A stretch of DNA of 64,000 nucleotides from Marinilabilia rubra (GTDB taxonomy: Bacteria > Bacteroidota > Bacteroidia > Bacteroidales > Marinilabiliaceae), in contig NZ_QEWP01000016.1 of NCBI RefSeq assembly GCF_003121985.1, forward strand, positions 36,160 to 100,159, given 5' to 3'. The notes beneath the pieces are model-generated. The model had not been told where the DNA came from. It saw only the letters and a list, made by a program, of their open reading frames with translations, and did no database searches. Made by a program: the position numbers and the translations under genes. Shown one piece after another: positions 1 through 10,056 of this stretch. Each line of letters starts with the position of its first letter. Within the stretch, counting starts at the first letter, position 1.

Positions 1-2
1 TT

Positions 3-698
3 TTACATGATTCCAAATTTATTCCAGGCATCCACAGCACTCATTCCATCCTGAATAGCCTTTAGCACGGTCTTTTCGCCCCGTGCCTTTTCAAGTGCTT
101 TCATAAACACTTCCTCTTCTGCCTCCTGTGGTACCACACATACACCATCTATATCTCCGAGGATGATATCCCCGGATTTGATACGTACCCCATTCATCTC
201 AATGGGCACCCGATAATCAATCACCTTTCCCCGAGGCGCCTGATCCTGAGCATAGGGACCATAAGAGAAAACCGGTAATGCAACATCGTAAATACCCTCC
301 GTATCGCGTGAATAACCATTTACCACCGCCCCCATTCCGCCACACATTTTAATGCGGGTAAGCATTAGTTCTCCCATCAATGCATAATTTGGGGAGGAGC
401 CCGAGCATATATATATTTCACCGGGTTTAATGTCGTCAAGGGCTTCGAGCATTAATCCAAATGGTTTATTCATTAAAGCGTTCTGAGAGTTTGGGGTGAG
501 TTCTTCAAAGCAATCCGCTTCAAGAACTGTCATGGCTCTTCCTACTACATTCATATTTTCCTTCAATGGTCGGATTTGTGGAGGTAAAAACTGATGCTGG
601 AAGCCCATTTTATCCATAATATCTCCAACTACGGCTGTGTATAACTCTTTTCTGATAAAGTCGAAAAGTTCATTGTCGTTTTTCCAGTATTTATTCAT
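3..698 (-). CDS. RraA-family protein (HMG/CHA aldolase-like)
   Basis: A 231-residue protein of the RraA / dimethylmenaquinone methyltransferase-like fold. The family includes RNase E inhibitors and class II 4-hydroxy-4-methyl-2-oxoglutarate/oxaloacetate aldolases. The family core is visible: an early VGDIMDKMG segment, GGMGAVVNGYSRD around residues 120-132 and GDIILGDIDGVCVVP near 175-190, which carries the Gly/Asp-rich metal and substrate site. Its start codon overlaps the last 8 bases of the upstream GH2 gene (ATGAATAA junction), so the two are almost certainly co-translated. RNase E inhibition is unlikely in this setting; an aldolase or decarboxylase step in breakdown of a sugar acid released by the GH2 enzymes is an inference. 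The family call is firm, the substrate unknown. Confidence 0.85.
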   Translation of the reverse strand: MNKYWKNDNELFDFIRKELYTAVVGDIMDKMGFQHQFLPPQIRPLKENMNVVGRAMTVLEADCFEELTPNSQNALMNKPFGLMLEALDDIKPGEIYICSGSSPNYALMGELMLTRIKMCGGMGAVVNGYSRDTEGIYDVALPVFSYGPYAQDQAPRGKVIDYRVPIEMNGVRIKSGDIILGDIDGVCVVPQEAEEEVFMKALEKARGEKTVLKAIQDGMSAVDAWNKFGIM

Positions 699-3588
699 TA
701 CTTGTCATTATTTCAATTTTTACAGTACCTTGAATGCGATCTCCTTTTTTCAATGGTCGGTCCCATTGTTTGGCATGACTTCTGAAAAAACGCTCTGCAC
801 CCGGATTGTCATACTCAGCAATCAGAAGGTTTGAGCCTCCGGTTTGCATCCAACATCGAATATGCTGAAGTCCTGCTCCCTTAAGTCTTATTCCGGATTT
901 TGACGCATTAAGAAGACTCGCTTGAAAAATATTTCTTTTTGTAGAACGAAAATCATTGGTGCCATAACTGGTTTGATCATTTTTCCAGCTCCAGGAGGGG
1001 CTTTGGGCAGGGCCCGCCAGACCGCATTCGGGGTTTTGGTTAAATGCAGAAGCCATTCCCTTGTTTCTGCCAATATGATTCTCCGGGTAGACCGACCACA
1101 ATCCATCTCTTTTCCAGCTTAAAGATTGTAATTCTTCTGCCAGACTAAGTCGAATACCCCATTGACGAGGATTTAAGGCTTCTGTTATGACATAATCGTA
1201 AACAATAGTCATAAGTCCTGATGGAAAAATGGTGATCACCATTTTTCCATTGGCCTTATCGTATGATTCAGTGATATTAATTCGAACCTGTTCTTTAGAT
1301 CTGTCAACGGTGAATGATTGAATATTCCGGTGGCCTGCACCAGGTGAAAAAAGTTCAAATTCTGGTGTATCTTTGGTCATCTGAATGCCGTCACCTTCTC
1401 CGGTTAACGGAATCAGCATCAATTCCGGCAGATCTTTTAGAATTTGATCACCGTTTTTATCCAAGATGGAAAGGCCACCATCTTCTATTTTAAGAGAAAA
1501 GTTGTTGCTCTCTGTTATTTGGTCTTTTGATTTGAATTTGGTGTTATTCTTTTGAGTCCACAATATTTCCGGCTTATTTGAGGAAAACAGGTATTGATCA
1601 ACAGGAGTATCTCCATCCTTGAACACATCGATTGTCAGCTGCTCCAGTTCTTCTCTGATCAAAGGGAGCTGGAATTCTTTTGTTTTGCCGGCTTCCAGAG
1701 AGATATTCAGGATGCCGCTTTTTTCAGCGTTTTTCCATTGAATTTTACATTCACTAAGGTTAGAAAACAGGTAACGGTTTTCCACCTGAAGCCTAACCGG
1801 CTCCTTCTGATTTCCGGAAAGTAAATGAATTTTAACAGGAGAATAAACTTTCTTCATGTGCCAGAATTCCGGTTTTTTTCGGCGCCAACCATCAACTGGC
1901 CCCCAGGTTCCATAACCTACAGGTTTTCCTGATGGGAGGAAGAAGGTATCATCAATTCCTGCCCAAAGAGCACCACCTAAGACGGCTTCGGTTTGGTGCA
2001 TCTTTTCCCACATCATCATAAAGCCTTCCCCCCAGAAATCACGCACCCCGGGATCGGTTATTAGTTCAATACGGTTGTAGGCATTTAGGTGACAGTATTC
2101 ATCAAAGGTGATTGGGCGTTTTTGTTTGGCATATTTTGCCGGACCATCAGGTCCGCAATAATGATCGTTGTTAATCTCAAGATAGCCATTATCCATGTTT
2201 TCCGACCACATGCTAAACACCCTTGGACGCGAGGGATCGGCCGTCTTTACCAAATCGGCGGATTGTTTGTATAATTCTTCAAAGTTATGTGACTCATTGG
2301 CTAAAGACCACATAAGAATACTTGGATGTGATTTGTCCCGTTCAATCATCTCCAAGGTAGGTTGGAGAATTGCTTCAAAGTAGTTGCTGTCGTTAACAGG
2401 GCCCTCGTGAGCCCAACAAAAAGGAGCTTCTTCCTCCACAAACATGCCCAATTCATCACAGGCATCTAAAAGTTTCTGATTGGGAGGGTAGTGTGAAGTA
2501 CGAATGTAATTAACATTGCCTTCTTTGAATAGTTTTACATCATTATACCAAATATTTCCGGTTAATGAACGGCCACGCTGGGGGTGAACTTCATGTCGGC
2601 AAACCCCTTTTAGTTTTATGGGGTGATTATTCACAAATACTTTGTTTTTGCGGACTTCAATTTGTCTAAAACCAAAGCGCTTTGAGATTTTAGTTTGTTC
2701 TTTGCCATTGGTTTTAACAGAACAATTCAGATGATATAAATTGGGGTGTTCGGGATCCCACTTGGCCGGATTTTTTACTTTCAACTTTACAGTTACGGCA
2801 TTGTTCCCGGGTGACGCAAAGATCTCAGCCCGCTTTTCTCCTTTAAGGGGAACCATGTTGTTTTCAGCATCAGTGAGTGAAAAATTGAGGGTTGCCCGCT
2901 GATCATTGCGGCTCTCGTTCGAAAGTTTAAGGTCAGCAATTATGGTAGCATCTTCATAGTTTTCGTCAAAAACCGTTTGCACATGAAAAGAGGCAAGGTT
3001 TACCTCAGAAAGTGCCACCAGTGAAATAGGGCGGGTTATACCCCCCAATGGATGTACTGCATATTGAGATGCCGATGAGAGAGTGTCAGCCAGGCTCTCA
3101 CTGCGAACGGCCAAAGCAATGGTGTTTGTTCCCCTCTTTAAGGCGTCGGTTACATCTATTTCGAAAGCGGTAAACCCTCCAAGATGGTTGCCAACTTTTT
3201 GTCCGTTAATCCATATTTTACAATCGCTGTATACGGCTTCGCATTTAAGTTTAACTCTGTAACCATCCCAGGAATCGGGAAGTTCAAATTGTCTGTGGTA
3301 ACCAGCATATTTACCCGTGTCCACTTGAAACCCCTGCATAACCCATTCTCCGGGCACTTCAATTTCACTCCAGTGGTGAGCACTTTTTTTCTTCCAAAAG
3401 GCTTGTTCTGGTGAGGCATTGAAATGCCAGCTTCCATTGAGATCAACTTTTCGTTTCTCAATTCCTTGAACTTTCTTTGGTAGCGGGCTCCAGCGAATTG
3501 TCTCAGTTTTTTTGCGATCAAAAGAATATTGAGCCTTGACCATTGAGGTGCTTACCAGCAAAATGACTAACAGCTTTATGATTTTCAT
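691..3588 (-). CDS. secreted glycoside hydrolase family 2 enzyme
   Basis: A 965-residue GH2 protein with a signal peptide ending near VKAQ (residues 17-20). The order is jelly-roll sugar-binding domain (about 45-200), Ig-like domain (200-310), TIM barrel (310-600) and a C-terminal LacZ-type beta-sandwich with a YPENHIGR stretch. The likely acid/base is Glu432 in SLANES and the likely nucleophile Glu497 in TFDEYCHLN. The usual DEANI motif of LacZ is replaced by FVEEEAPF, so this is not a classical LacZ. It probably acts in the periplasm or outside the cell on beta-galactosides or beta-glucuronides; the exact linkage cannot be read from sequence. It lies 27 bases after a paralogous GH2 gene and overlaps the RraA-like gene, forming a three-gene operon opposite an AraC regulator. 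Confidence 0.9.
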   Translation of the reverse strand: MKIIKLLVILLVSTSMVKAQYSFDRKKTETIRWSPLPKKVQGIEKRKVDLNGSWHFNASPEQAFWKKKSAHHWSEIEVPGEWVMQGFQVDTGKYAGYHRQFELPDSWDGYRVKLKCEAVYSDCKIWINGQKVGNHLGGFTAFEIDVTDALKRGTNTIALAVRSESLADTLSSASQYAVHPLGGITRPISLVALSEVNLASFHVQTVFDENYEDATIIADLKLSNESRNDQRATLNFSLTDAENNMVPLKGEKRAEIFASPGNNAVTVKLKVKNPAKWDPEHPNLYHLNCSVKTNGKEQTKISKRFGFRQIEVRKNKVFVNNHPIKLKGVCRHEVHPQRGRSLTGNIWYNDVKLFKEGNVNYIRTSHYPPNQKLLDACDELGMFVEEEAPFCWAHEGPVNDSNYFEAILQPTLEMIERDKSHPSILMWSLANESHNFEELYKQSADLVKTADPSRPRVFSMWSENMDNGYLEINNDHYCGPDGPAKYAKQKRPITFDEYCHLNAYNRIELITDPGVRDFWGEGFMMMWEKMHQTEAVLGGALWAGIDDTFFLPSGKPVGYGTWGPVDGWRRKKPEFWHMKKVYSPVKIHLLSGNQKEPVRLQVENRYLFSNLSECKIQWKNAEKSGILNISLEAGKTKEFQLPLIREELEQLTIDVFKDGDTPVDQYLFSSNKPEILWTQKNNTKFKSKDQITESNNFSLKIEDGGLSILDKNGDQILKDLPELMLIPLTGEGDGIQMTKDTPEFELFSPGAGHRNIQSFTVDRSKEQVRINITESYDKANGKMVITIFPSGLMTIVYDYVITEALNPRQWGIRLSLAEELQSLSWKRDGLWSVYPENHIGRNKGMASAFNQNPECGLAGPAQSPSWSWKNDQTSYGTNDFRSTKRNIFQASLLNASKSGIRLKGAGLQHIRCWMQTGGSNLLIAEYDNPGAERFFRSHAKQWDRPLKKGDRIQGTVKIEIMTSNE

Positions 3589-3615
3589 TTTAAAAAGTTT
3601 TTGTCTGGTTAATTT

Positions 3616-6543
3616 TTATTTTTTTACTAACTGAAGCTTGACAGAGGATTTAAACGTACTGCCTTCTTCAAGTTTTTCTCGTTCATCACTATAGTGCCCC
3701 CCAAAGAAGAGATCTCCTCCTCCTGTTGAATAGCCGGCTACTAAAAAACTGATATTATTGGAGCCATTGACAAAGGATCTGAAAGCTTGTTCGCCATTCG
3801 ACAAAACGGTAATTCCCCTGCCATTTGAATTTGATAAAGCTGCCCAATAAACATTTTCCCTGGTTGCCCTGAAATCATTTGTTCCCAGTTCAATAGCATC
3901 AAATCGCCAGTCATTTACCGGTTTTTTGCTATAAGCTTCCTGATGCAAGGCTTTTTCTCCAAAAGGAAGGGCAGTGCCGTTTGTTCGTCCTATGTGGTTT
4001 TCAGGATACCAGCTCCAAAGGCCGCGTCGGTACCATTGAAGTTTATGAGAACTCCGGGGCACAGAAAAAACCAGCCCCCATTGTCTGGGATTCATTTCTA
4101 TTTTTGAGGTCATTTGGTAATCCACTAAAAGCTGACCATTGTTCGTAAATGAAAAATTAATTTGACCTTCTGCCTGATAAAAATTCACCTTTACTGATAC
4201 CTTTACGGAGTCGTTTTTTTGATACCATTTGACCTCTTTCACTTTTTTCCCTGAACAAACGGAGTTGTGAAGAGGGATTTCAAGACTATGTTCGGTATTG
4301 CATGGACCTGTTTTCAACTCAAGCATCATTAATTCAGTTCCTCCATTAAGCACACTTTCTCCATTCACCTTTGCGCCCGAAACAATACCGGATTTGAGAT
4401 CGAAGTCCCAGCTAAAATCCTGCCCCTTAATGGTTAGTTGATCATTATGCTCATTTACGTCCAAATTAGAGGAAGTCATTTTCTGGAAGGGAAAATCATC
4501 CCGTTTTACATCACCAATTTCGATAGCGCAAGCTTCCACTTCTATATTTTGCGGAGATACGAAACGTAGGGTAAGAATCTTTCCGTTCATATCCTCAATT
4601 TGTGGATGAATACTCAGAATTCCACATTTTTTGGGCGGCAAATTCATTTCGGAAATGCCTTTTTCTTTTCCAATTTCCCAATGAATTTGACATTCATTTA
4701 AGTTTGTGAAGTCAAACCGGTTTTCCACCTGCAACCTAATGGGCTCGCCTTGTGAGGGAACAGGAATTTGGCGACTGTGAATTTTAACAGGGGAATAACT
4801 CTTTTTCATATGATAATACTCGGGTTTCCTGCGCCGCCAGCCGTCTATTGGTCCCCATTCTCCATAGCCTACGGCGCGGCCGTCGGGCAAGTAAAAGACG
4901 TCATCAATTCCCGACCAGATGGCACCTCCAACACAGCCTCTGCTGTGATACATGTTTTCCCACATTTTTCGGAATCCTCTCCCCCAGGCATCACGCACCC
5001 CCGGATCAGTTTTGATTTCTTGTCGATTGTAGGTATTCAGATGTGCATATTCCCCAAACAAAAGAGGCCTTTCAAAATCTTCAGCAACCCGAGGGCCTGA
5101 GGTACCTGGGTAATGAATATTGGCTACCGGCATTTTTTTACTGCCATGATTGTTGAACGCTCCATAAGCCTGGTCATGAAAAGTGGTGGGCCGTGTAGGA
5201 TCTTCTTTGGCATAAAAGTCTGCCAATTTTGACCAGTTGTTGGTCCACATGGATTCATTAGCCATTGACCATAGGATTATACTGGGATGGTTTTTGAAAA
5301 AAGCCAAATTTGCGCTGGCAATTTCTTCAAAATAGTCATAAAAAGACGACTCTTTGGGGCTATTTTCTATCCAATGCTTGTTTGCATGGTGTCCTACCCA
5401 ACTAATTGGATTCTCAAGTTCAACGTACAAACCCAAACTGTCGCACCACTCAATAAATTCCTTTGACGGTGGATAATGAGAAGTTCGAATATAATTAACA
5501 TTGCCCTGCTTGAATATTTTGGCATCTTGTTTCCACAATTCCGGTGTAAGGCTTCTGCCCCGGAGGGGATGTACTTCATGCCGGTTTACTCCTTTTAATT
5601 TGACCGGAACACCATTTACAAAAAGTTGGTTTCCCACTACCTTTATTTCTCGAAACCCAACATTTTTCACTATGGTTTCAGAACCACCTAAAGAATTCAG
5701 TGTGATTTCAACTTTATATAAATTAGGATGTTCAGCATCCCATTTCAGAGGATTGTTTACCGGCAGTGAAAATTGAATGTCTTGTTGCTTTTTGCCATTC
5801 AAAATAATACTTTTCCGATTTCCAGGCAATTTAACACTCTCTCCATCAGGATCAAATAAACGCAAGCTCACTTCAGCTTTGTTAATCCTTGCGTCGTTTT
5901 GTAGATTGGCCGAAAGCTTTAATTCAGCATCCTGGTATTGTTCATCTAAAGACGTTTCTATTGATAGATCAGACAGATGCAGTTCCGGAACGGCATACAA
6001 GTATATTTTTCTTAAGATACCCCCTAATTGATGAGCGGCATATTGAGTACCTGACATAAGAGTGTCTGCCATTGTCTCTGCAGTTACCGAAACAGTAATT
6101 CTATTGCTTTTACTGATTTTAAGAGCGGAGCTGACCTCTTTTTCAAAAGCAACCAAAGGCCCTGTATGAGAACCAACACTTTTACCATTAATGACTAAAT
6201 CAGCTTTACTGAAAACAGCATCACAGCGCAGGAAAATCTTGCTGTTTTTCCATGTAGAGGGTACGGTAAAGGTGCGGGAATAAGTTCCGGCTTCTCCATC
6301 CTTTACCTGGAATCCTTGCATGGTCCATTCACCTGGAACCTGAATTAGAGACCAGTCCTCTGCCTCAGCCTTGACCTCAGCGGGAAATCCCATATAAGAC
6401 GAATGAAAATGCCATTCACCGGTTAAGTCCAGTGTTCCAGGGCTAACAGATGAGCTGTTTGGAACAACAGTCATTTGTCCCTTACATACGGAAAGCATCA
6501 CCCAAAGTAGCAACAAATAGGATATTCTTCGTTTTGTATTCAT
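3616..6543 (-). CDS. secreted glycoside hydrolase family 2 enzyme, paralogue
   Basis: A 975-residue GH2 protein, clearly paralogous to the downstream gene along its whole length (shared GEWxMQGFQV, KGVxRHEVHP, YIRTSHYPP and RDxWGxGFxxMWE blocks). It has a signal peptide (hydrophobic residues 8-20, cleavage likely after CKGQ). The acid/base candidate is Glu430 in SMANES and the nucleophile candidate Glu498 in LFGEYAHLN. The segment after the first barrel strands reads YVELENPISW, differing from FVEEEAPF in the sister enzyme, so the two may cut different linkages of one glycan. It is the first gene of the operon; its promoter should lie in the 238-base gap shared with the divergent araC-type gene. 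Confidence 0.9.
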   Translation of the reverse strand: MNTKRRISYLLLLWVMLSVCKGQMTVVPNSSSVSPGTLDLTGEWHFHSSYMGFPAEVKAEAEDWSLIQVPGEWTMQGFQVKDGEAGTYSRTFTVPSTWKNSKIFLRCDAVFSKADLVINGKSVGSHTGPLVAFEKEVSSALKISKSNRITVSVTAETMADTLMSGTQYAAHQLGGILRKIYLYAVPELHLSDLSIETSLDEQYQDAELKLSANLQNDARINKAEVSLRLFDPDGESVKLPGNRKSIILNGKKQQDIQFSLPVNNPLKWDAEHPNLYKVEITLNSLGGSETIVKNVGFREIKVVGNQLFVNGVPVKLKGVNRHEVHPLRGRSLTPELWKQDAKIFKQGNVNYIRTSHYPPSKEFIEWCDSLGLYVELENPISWVGHHANKHWIENSPKESSFYDYFEEIASANLAFFKNHPSIILWSMANESMWTNNWSKLADFYAKEDPTRPTTFHDQAYGAFNNHGSKKMPVANIHYPGTSGPRVAEDFERPLLFGEYAHLNTYNRQEIKTDPGVRDAWGRGFRKMWENMYHSRGCVGGAIWSGIDDVFYLPDGRAVGYGEWGPIDGWRRRKPEYYHMKKSYSPVKIHSRQIPVPSQGEPIRLQVENRFDFTNLNECQIHWEIGKEKGISEMNLPPKKCGILSIHPQIEDMNGKILTLRFVSPQNIEVEACAIEIGDVKRDDFPFQKMTSSNLDVNEHNDQLTIKGQDFSWDFDLKSGIVSGAKVNGESVLNGGTELMMLELKTGPCNTEHSLEIPLHNSVCSGKKVKEVKWYQKNDSVKVSVKVNFYQAEGQINFSFTNNGQLLVDYQMTSKIEMNPRQWGLVFSVPRSSHKLQWYRRGLWSWYPENHIGRTNGTALPFGEKALHQEAYSKKPVNDWRFDAIELGTNDFRATRENVYWAALSNSNGRGITVLSNGEQAFRSFVNGSNNISFLVAGYSTGGGDLFFGGHYSDEREKLEEGSTFKSSVKLQLVKK

Positions 6544-6652
6544 GGTATTTGAAATTTAACTTATCAATTTAATTCCTGATTGTATTACAAGCGGCTGCTT
6601 GTCATCTTTATCCTTTAATGATTATCAATTATGTGTTTCAAAATTACAGTGT

Positions 6653-6686
6653 TTTGAAATAAATCATTTGAATCATTTTATCTTTG
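6653..6686 (+). promoter_or_regulatory. Bacteroidota-type promoter of the AraC-family gene
   Basis: A TTTG box at 6653-6656 and a TATCTTTG box at 6679-6686 are separated by 22 bases. This fits the Bacteroidota housekeeping consensus TTTG-N(17-23)-TAnnTTTG. The predicted start of transcription leaves a leader of about 90 bases before the ATG at 6782. I saw no equally good match on the minus strand for the divergent GH2 operon. Confidence 0.5.
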
Positions 6687-6781
6687 AATTGAACTAAATT
6701 TGCCAAGATTGGGATAAATGAGTAAATTTTATTCAATTTGAGTTTTAAGAATGAACAGACTTAAGTATTTAAAGGATTATC

Positions 6782-7672
6782 ATGCAAGCAAAATATCATA
6801 AACTCACGAAACAATTACATCAGTCGATTGCCATCCGAAAGGATACCCGAATGGCTTTTTTCGATCATTGGCATTATCACTCTGAGCTTGAATTGGTTTA
6901 TATACTACAAGGAAAAGGCACTCGTTTTATAGGTGACGATATTTCTCCTTTTAATAGCGGGGATCTGGTTCTTTTAGGTGCTGGATTGCCACATGTTTGG
7001 AAAAGTGATGACGTTTATTTTGAGAGCAATTCCAAAAATAAGGTAAGCGCCATTGTTCTGCATTTTGGGGCTAATTTCATGGGAGAGAACCTGTGGGAAT
7101 TGCCTGAGATGAGCTCCATAAAAGAACTATTTCAAATTTCTCCAAGGGGTGTTTGTTATCATTTACCGGAGGGACATACCGTAAAAATGCAACTAAAGAA
7201 AATGCTTAATCAGTCTCCTTTTACCCGATTATTGAGTTTGCTCTCCATTTTAAATAAACTTGCCAGGATAGATAAAAGATCAGTTTTGTCAGGAATTCCC
7301 TTTGCCGAACATTATCAAAAACATCAATCTAACCGAATTGATAAAATTTATGACTATATACTTTCTAATTTTGACAATGACATAAAACTGGAAGACCTTG
7401 CTCTAAAGGCTAACATGACTCCTGCGTCTCTCTGTCGGTTTTTTAAGCAAAAAACCCGCAAATCCATAAGTGAATGCATCAATGAAGTTCGGATTGGTTT
7501 TGCCTGTAAGTTATTGATTGAAGACAATTTTTCCATCTCTGAAATTTGTTTTCGTTGTGGTTATAATAACCTTTCCTACTTTAACCGGCAGTTTAAAAAT
7601 ATTATTGGATTAACTCCTGGAAATTATCAGAAAAAGAAGAGTTTGTTTGAAGAGACAAAAAGTAAGGACTAG
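6782..7672 (+). CDS. AraC-family transcriptional regulator with cupin sensor
   Basis: A 296-residue regulator. Residues 20-110 form an AraC-type cupin ligand-binding domain (FFDHWHYHSELELVYIL, a typical start; GDLVLLGAGLPHVW). Residues 190-290 hold two helix-turn-helix motifs with the family signature (ISEICFRCGYNNLSYFNRQFK, then GLTPGNY). It is transcribed away from the GH2-GH2-RraA operon and shares a 238-base gap with it, which suggests local control of that operon by a sugar. The ligand is not known. The protein has no membrane segment, so it senses a cytoplasmic signal, unlike hybrid two-component regulators often found beside glycan loci in this phylum. Confidence 0.9.
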   Translation: MQAKYHKLTKQLHQSIAIRKDTRMAFFDHWHYHSELELVYILQGKGTRFIGDDISPFNSGDLVLLGAGLPHVWKSDDVYFESNSKNKVSAIVLHFGANFMGENLWELPEMSSIKELFQISPRGVCYHLPEGHTVKMQLKKMLNQSPFTRLLSLLSILNKLARIDKRSVLSGIPFAEHYQKHQSNRIDKIYDYILSNFDNDIKLEDLALKANMTPASLCRFFKQKTRKSISECINEVRIGFACKLLIEDNFSISEICFRCGYNNLSYFNRQFKNIIGLTPGNYQKKKSLFEETKSKD

Positions 7673-8092
7673 TATTTGCACAGGCATGCAGATTTAAATT
7701 CTGTCCTAAACATACTATTATCACCATAATTAAATTAAACTGATTAGATTTTTTGGGCCAAACTAAATAAACTCCAGATTAAAGGAAATAGCTCTTATCA
7801 AAACAGCTCTTTTTCTTATTGTTTCAGATTCAAATCTCCTCCACTCCTGCTTCGTAACAGCGTCGTAACAGCTGCACTATAAAGTCATATTAAATTCATT
7901 ATAAAGTCGTATTAAAGTCGTATTAAATTCAGTTTTTATTGAATTTAGTTTGACTTTGTAATGACTTATTAATAACTTGAAAACTAATTTGTAGTGGGCT
8001 TGCCACGAAGTTGTCACGAACCTGATCAGAAACTGGCAGGTGACAAAGCATTTTGAGAAAGAAAAATATTAAATAACCTAACAAACTAAACA
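7673..8092. other. non-coding stretch with short AT-rich tandem repeats
   Basis: No gene seen in 420 bases. Between 7878 and 7931 a unit of about 16-22 bases built around TATAAAGTCGTATTAAA(TTC) occurs three to four times with small changes. A further TTGAATTTAG stretch follows. The role is unknown; it could be a slipped-strand repeat or a regulator-binding array ahead of the DUF6266 gene. Confidence 0.45.
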
Positions 8093-8725
8093 ATGGCACG
8101 ACTAAAACAAGGCATTAACGGTCCAGGACAGGGAAGAGTTGGCAATGTTATTATGTATGAAATGTATGGTAAAACCTACCTCCGCTCCCGCCCGAACCGG
8201 TACAAAGACAAAAAATCGGAAAAACAACTGGCACAGCGTCAGCGGCTCACACTGGCACAAAACCTGGTACGGTATCTCAATCACCTGATACGCATCACCA
8301 TGAAAGACATTTCAACGGGACGATCCACCTACCACACAGCTGTTTCAATGAACCTTAAAGAAGCCATTGAGGGCAATTATCCCGATCAATTTATCAATCC
8401 GGAAAAAGTTGTTCTCAGCAAAGGAGACCTTACCACCCCCGAAACTGTGAGTTTCAAAAAGACCGATGAAGGAATCCTTGTGGAGTGGTCTGCCGAAAAC
8501 AAGAGGGTTGGCTCCAATCACCCATCTGACAATTTAATCTGGTGCATGAAGGACTTAGAGTTATTGGTCCATGGAGATTATCAGATCACCACCATAAAAA
8601 GACACCAGGGAAAGGCTTTATTGCTCACTCCCATCTCCCGGGAACCGGTGGAACTATGGATCATGTTCCGCAGTGCAGACGAAACGATGATAAGTGACAC
8701 CAAATGGGTGGGAACGATTGATTAA
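8093..8725 (+). CDS. DUF6266-family protein
   Basis: A 210-residue protein with the look of the Bacteroidota DUF6266 family: an N-terminal MARLKQGINGPGQGRVGNV segment followed by a basic stretch (YLRSRPNRYKDKKSEKQLAQRQR) and a C-terminal beta-rich half. No signal peptide, membrane helix or catalytic motif is seen. The family occurs patchily, often alone, and has no established function. Here it stands by itself behind a 420-base non-coding stretch with short repeats and about 210 bases before an MBL-fold gene in the same direction. Family assignment is by recognition of the N-terminal pattern; the function is unknown. Confidence 0.7.
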   Translation: MARLKQGINGPGQGRVGNVIMYEMYGKTYLRSRPNRYKDKKSEKQLAQRQRLTLAQNLVRYLNHLIRITMKDISTGRSTYHTAVSMNLKEAIEGNYPDQFINPEKVVLSKGDLTTPETVSFKKTDEGILVEWSAENKRVGSNHPSDNLIWCMKDLELLVHGDYQITTIKRHQGKALLLTPISREPVELWIMFRSADETMISDTKWVGTID

Positions 8726-8934
8726 TTAACCGGTTGGCTTGTAATATTAGCATTGAAAAGAATTTGAACAGAGTTAGTTCCTCTGCTGTTATGGTCTGAG
8801 AATAATCATTAAGATAAAGCGTTTTGGGGTTCTACCCCAGTATTAAGTATACCTGAATTCTTAAGTCTGGCAAACAATTAAGGACGGGTCTGGTTATTAA
8901 AAGGTCAATACAGCAACTTACGATTAAAAAAACT

Positions 8935-10056
8935 ATGAGAAAATTTTTCAAAGTCGTCCTTTGGGTCTTTATTGTAATTTTAATTCTGGCCGGAGGCATT
9001 GCCTACTATGTAAATGAACAAATAGGGAGCATTGATTCTCTGGAGGAGCGAAATGCCAAATATGCCGGGTTAAGTTATTACTCTGCAGAAAAGGGAGAAT
9101 TTATCAGCCCAGAAAAGCTTCCTTTTTTTCCGGAAAAAGTCACAGGAGGTGATCCCGGCTTTGCAAGGTTTTTAAAAACCTCCCCATATGCTCCGAAACA
9201 TACACTCCCCAAGAATAAATTATCCAAAAGTGATTTTTCAGAAATCCCTTCTGATTTTGCAACTTATTGGTTGGGGCACTCCACAGTGATTCTTGAACTG
9301 GATGGAAAGCGGATCTTATTCGATCCGGTTTTCAAGAACGCAGGACCCCTACCAATCATAACCAGAAGGTATGATGAGTCCCCCCTTCCGAGGGAAGAAC
9401 TACCGGAGATTGATTTGGTCATCCTCACACACGACCATTACGATCATCTGGAAACGGCCACCATAAAATTTCTTGCAAAAAAAGATGTAGATTTCATTGT
9501 TCCATTGGGCGTAGGTGCCAGACTGCAAGGTTGGGGTGTTTCTCCAAACAACATCACAGAATTAGGCTGGGAAGAGGAAACGATTTATAAATCCTTAAAA
9601 ATAACGGCCCTTCCGGGCATTCACTACTCAGGAAGAAGCAATTCAGACCGTAACCAAACCCTCTGGGCATCTTATGCCATTAAAGGTAAGGATAAAAACA
9701 TCTTTTCCAGTGGGGATACTGGTTACGGTAAGCACCTGAAAGAAATTGGAGACCAATACGGTCCTTTTGATATGGCATTTGTGGAAATAGATGGTTGGAA
9801 CAATGGGTGGCCATTGACCCACCTGTTTCCCGATGAGGCTATTCAATTATGTAAAGATGTGAATACAAAACTGATGCTCCCAACTCATTGGGGCACTTTT
9901 GATTTAGCTCTGCATCCCTGGAAGGAATCGATTCAAATGGTAGCTGACAAGGCAGAAGAAAATGATATTGAGCTGGTCACTCCCCTAATGGGTGAAAAAG
10001 TAATTCCCGGGGTGACTCCAACATCTAATTGGTGGGAGACTGCTTATGGGGAGTAG
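8935..10056 (+). CDS. MBL-fold metallohydrolase, UlaG/NAPE-PLD-like, membrane-anchored
   Basis: A 373-residue protein with an N-terminal membrane helix (about residues 7-25) and a metallo-beta-lactamase fold. The metal motif LTHDHYDHLE (HxHxDH) lies near residues 163-172; later ligands are in LPGIHYSGR, SSGDTGYG and LPTHWGTFDL. The HWGTF ending and the WLGHSTVILELDGKRILFDP opening are typical of the UlaG / NAPE-phospholipase D-like branch (often annotated RomA-like). The substrate is unknown; a phosphodiester or lipid amide role is only a guess from the branch. Its stop codon touches the left copy of the 34-bp repeat that bounds the island to the right. Confidence 0.85.
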   Translation: MRKFFKVVLWVFIVILILAGGIAYYVNEQIGSIDSLEERNAKYAGLSYYSAEKGEFISPEKLPFFPEKVTGGDPGFARFLKTSPYAPKHTLPKNKLSKSDFSEIPSDFATYWLGHSTVILELDGKRILFDPVFKNAGPLPIITRRYDESPLPREELPEIDLVILTHDHYDHLETATIKFLAKKDVDFIVPLGVGARLQGWGVSPNNITELGWEEETIYKSLKITALPGIHYSGRSNSDRNQTLWASYAIKGKDKNIFSSGDTGYGKHLKEIGDQYGPFDMAFVEIDGWNNGWPLTHLFPDEAIQLCKDVNTKLMLPTHWGTFDLALHPWKESIQMVADKAEENDIELVTPLMGEKVIPGVTPTSNWWETAYGE

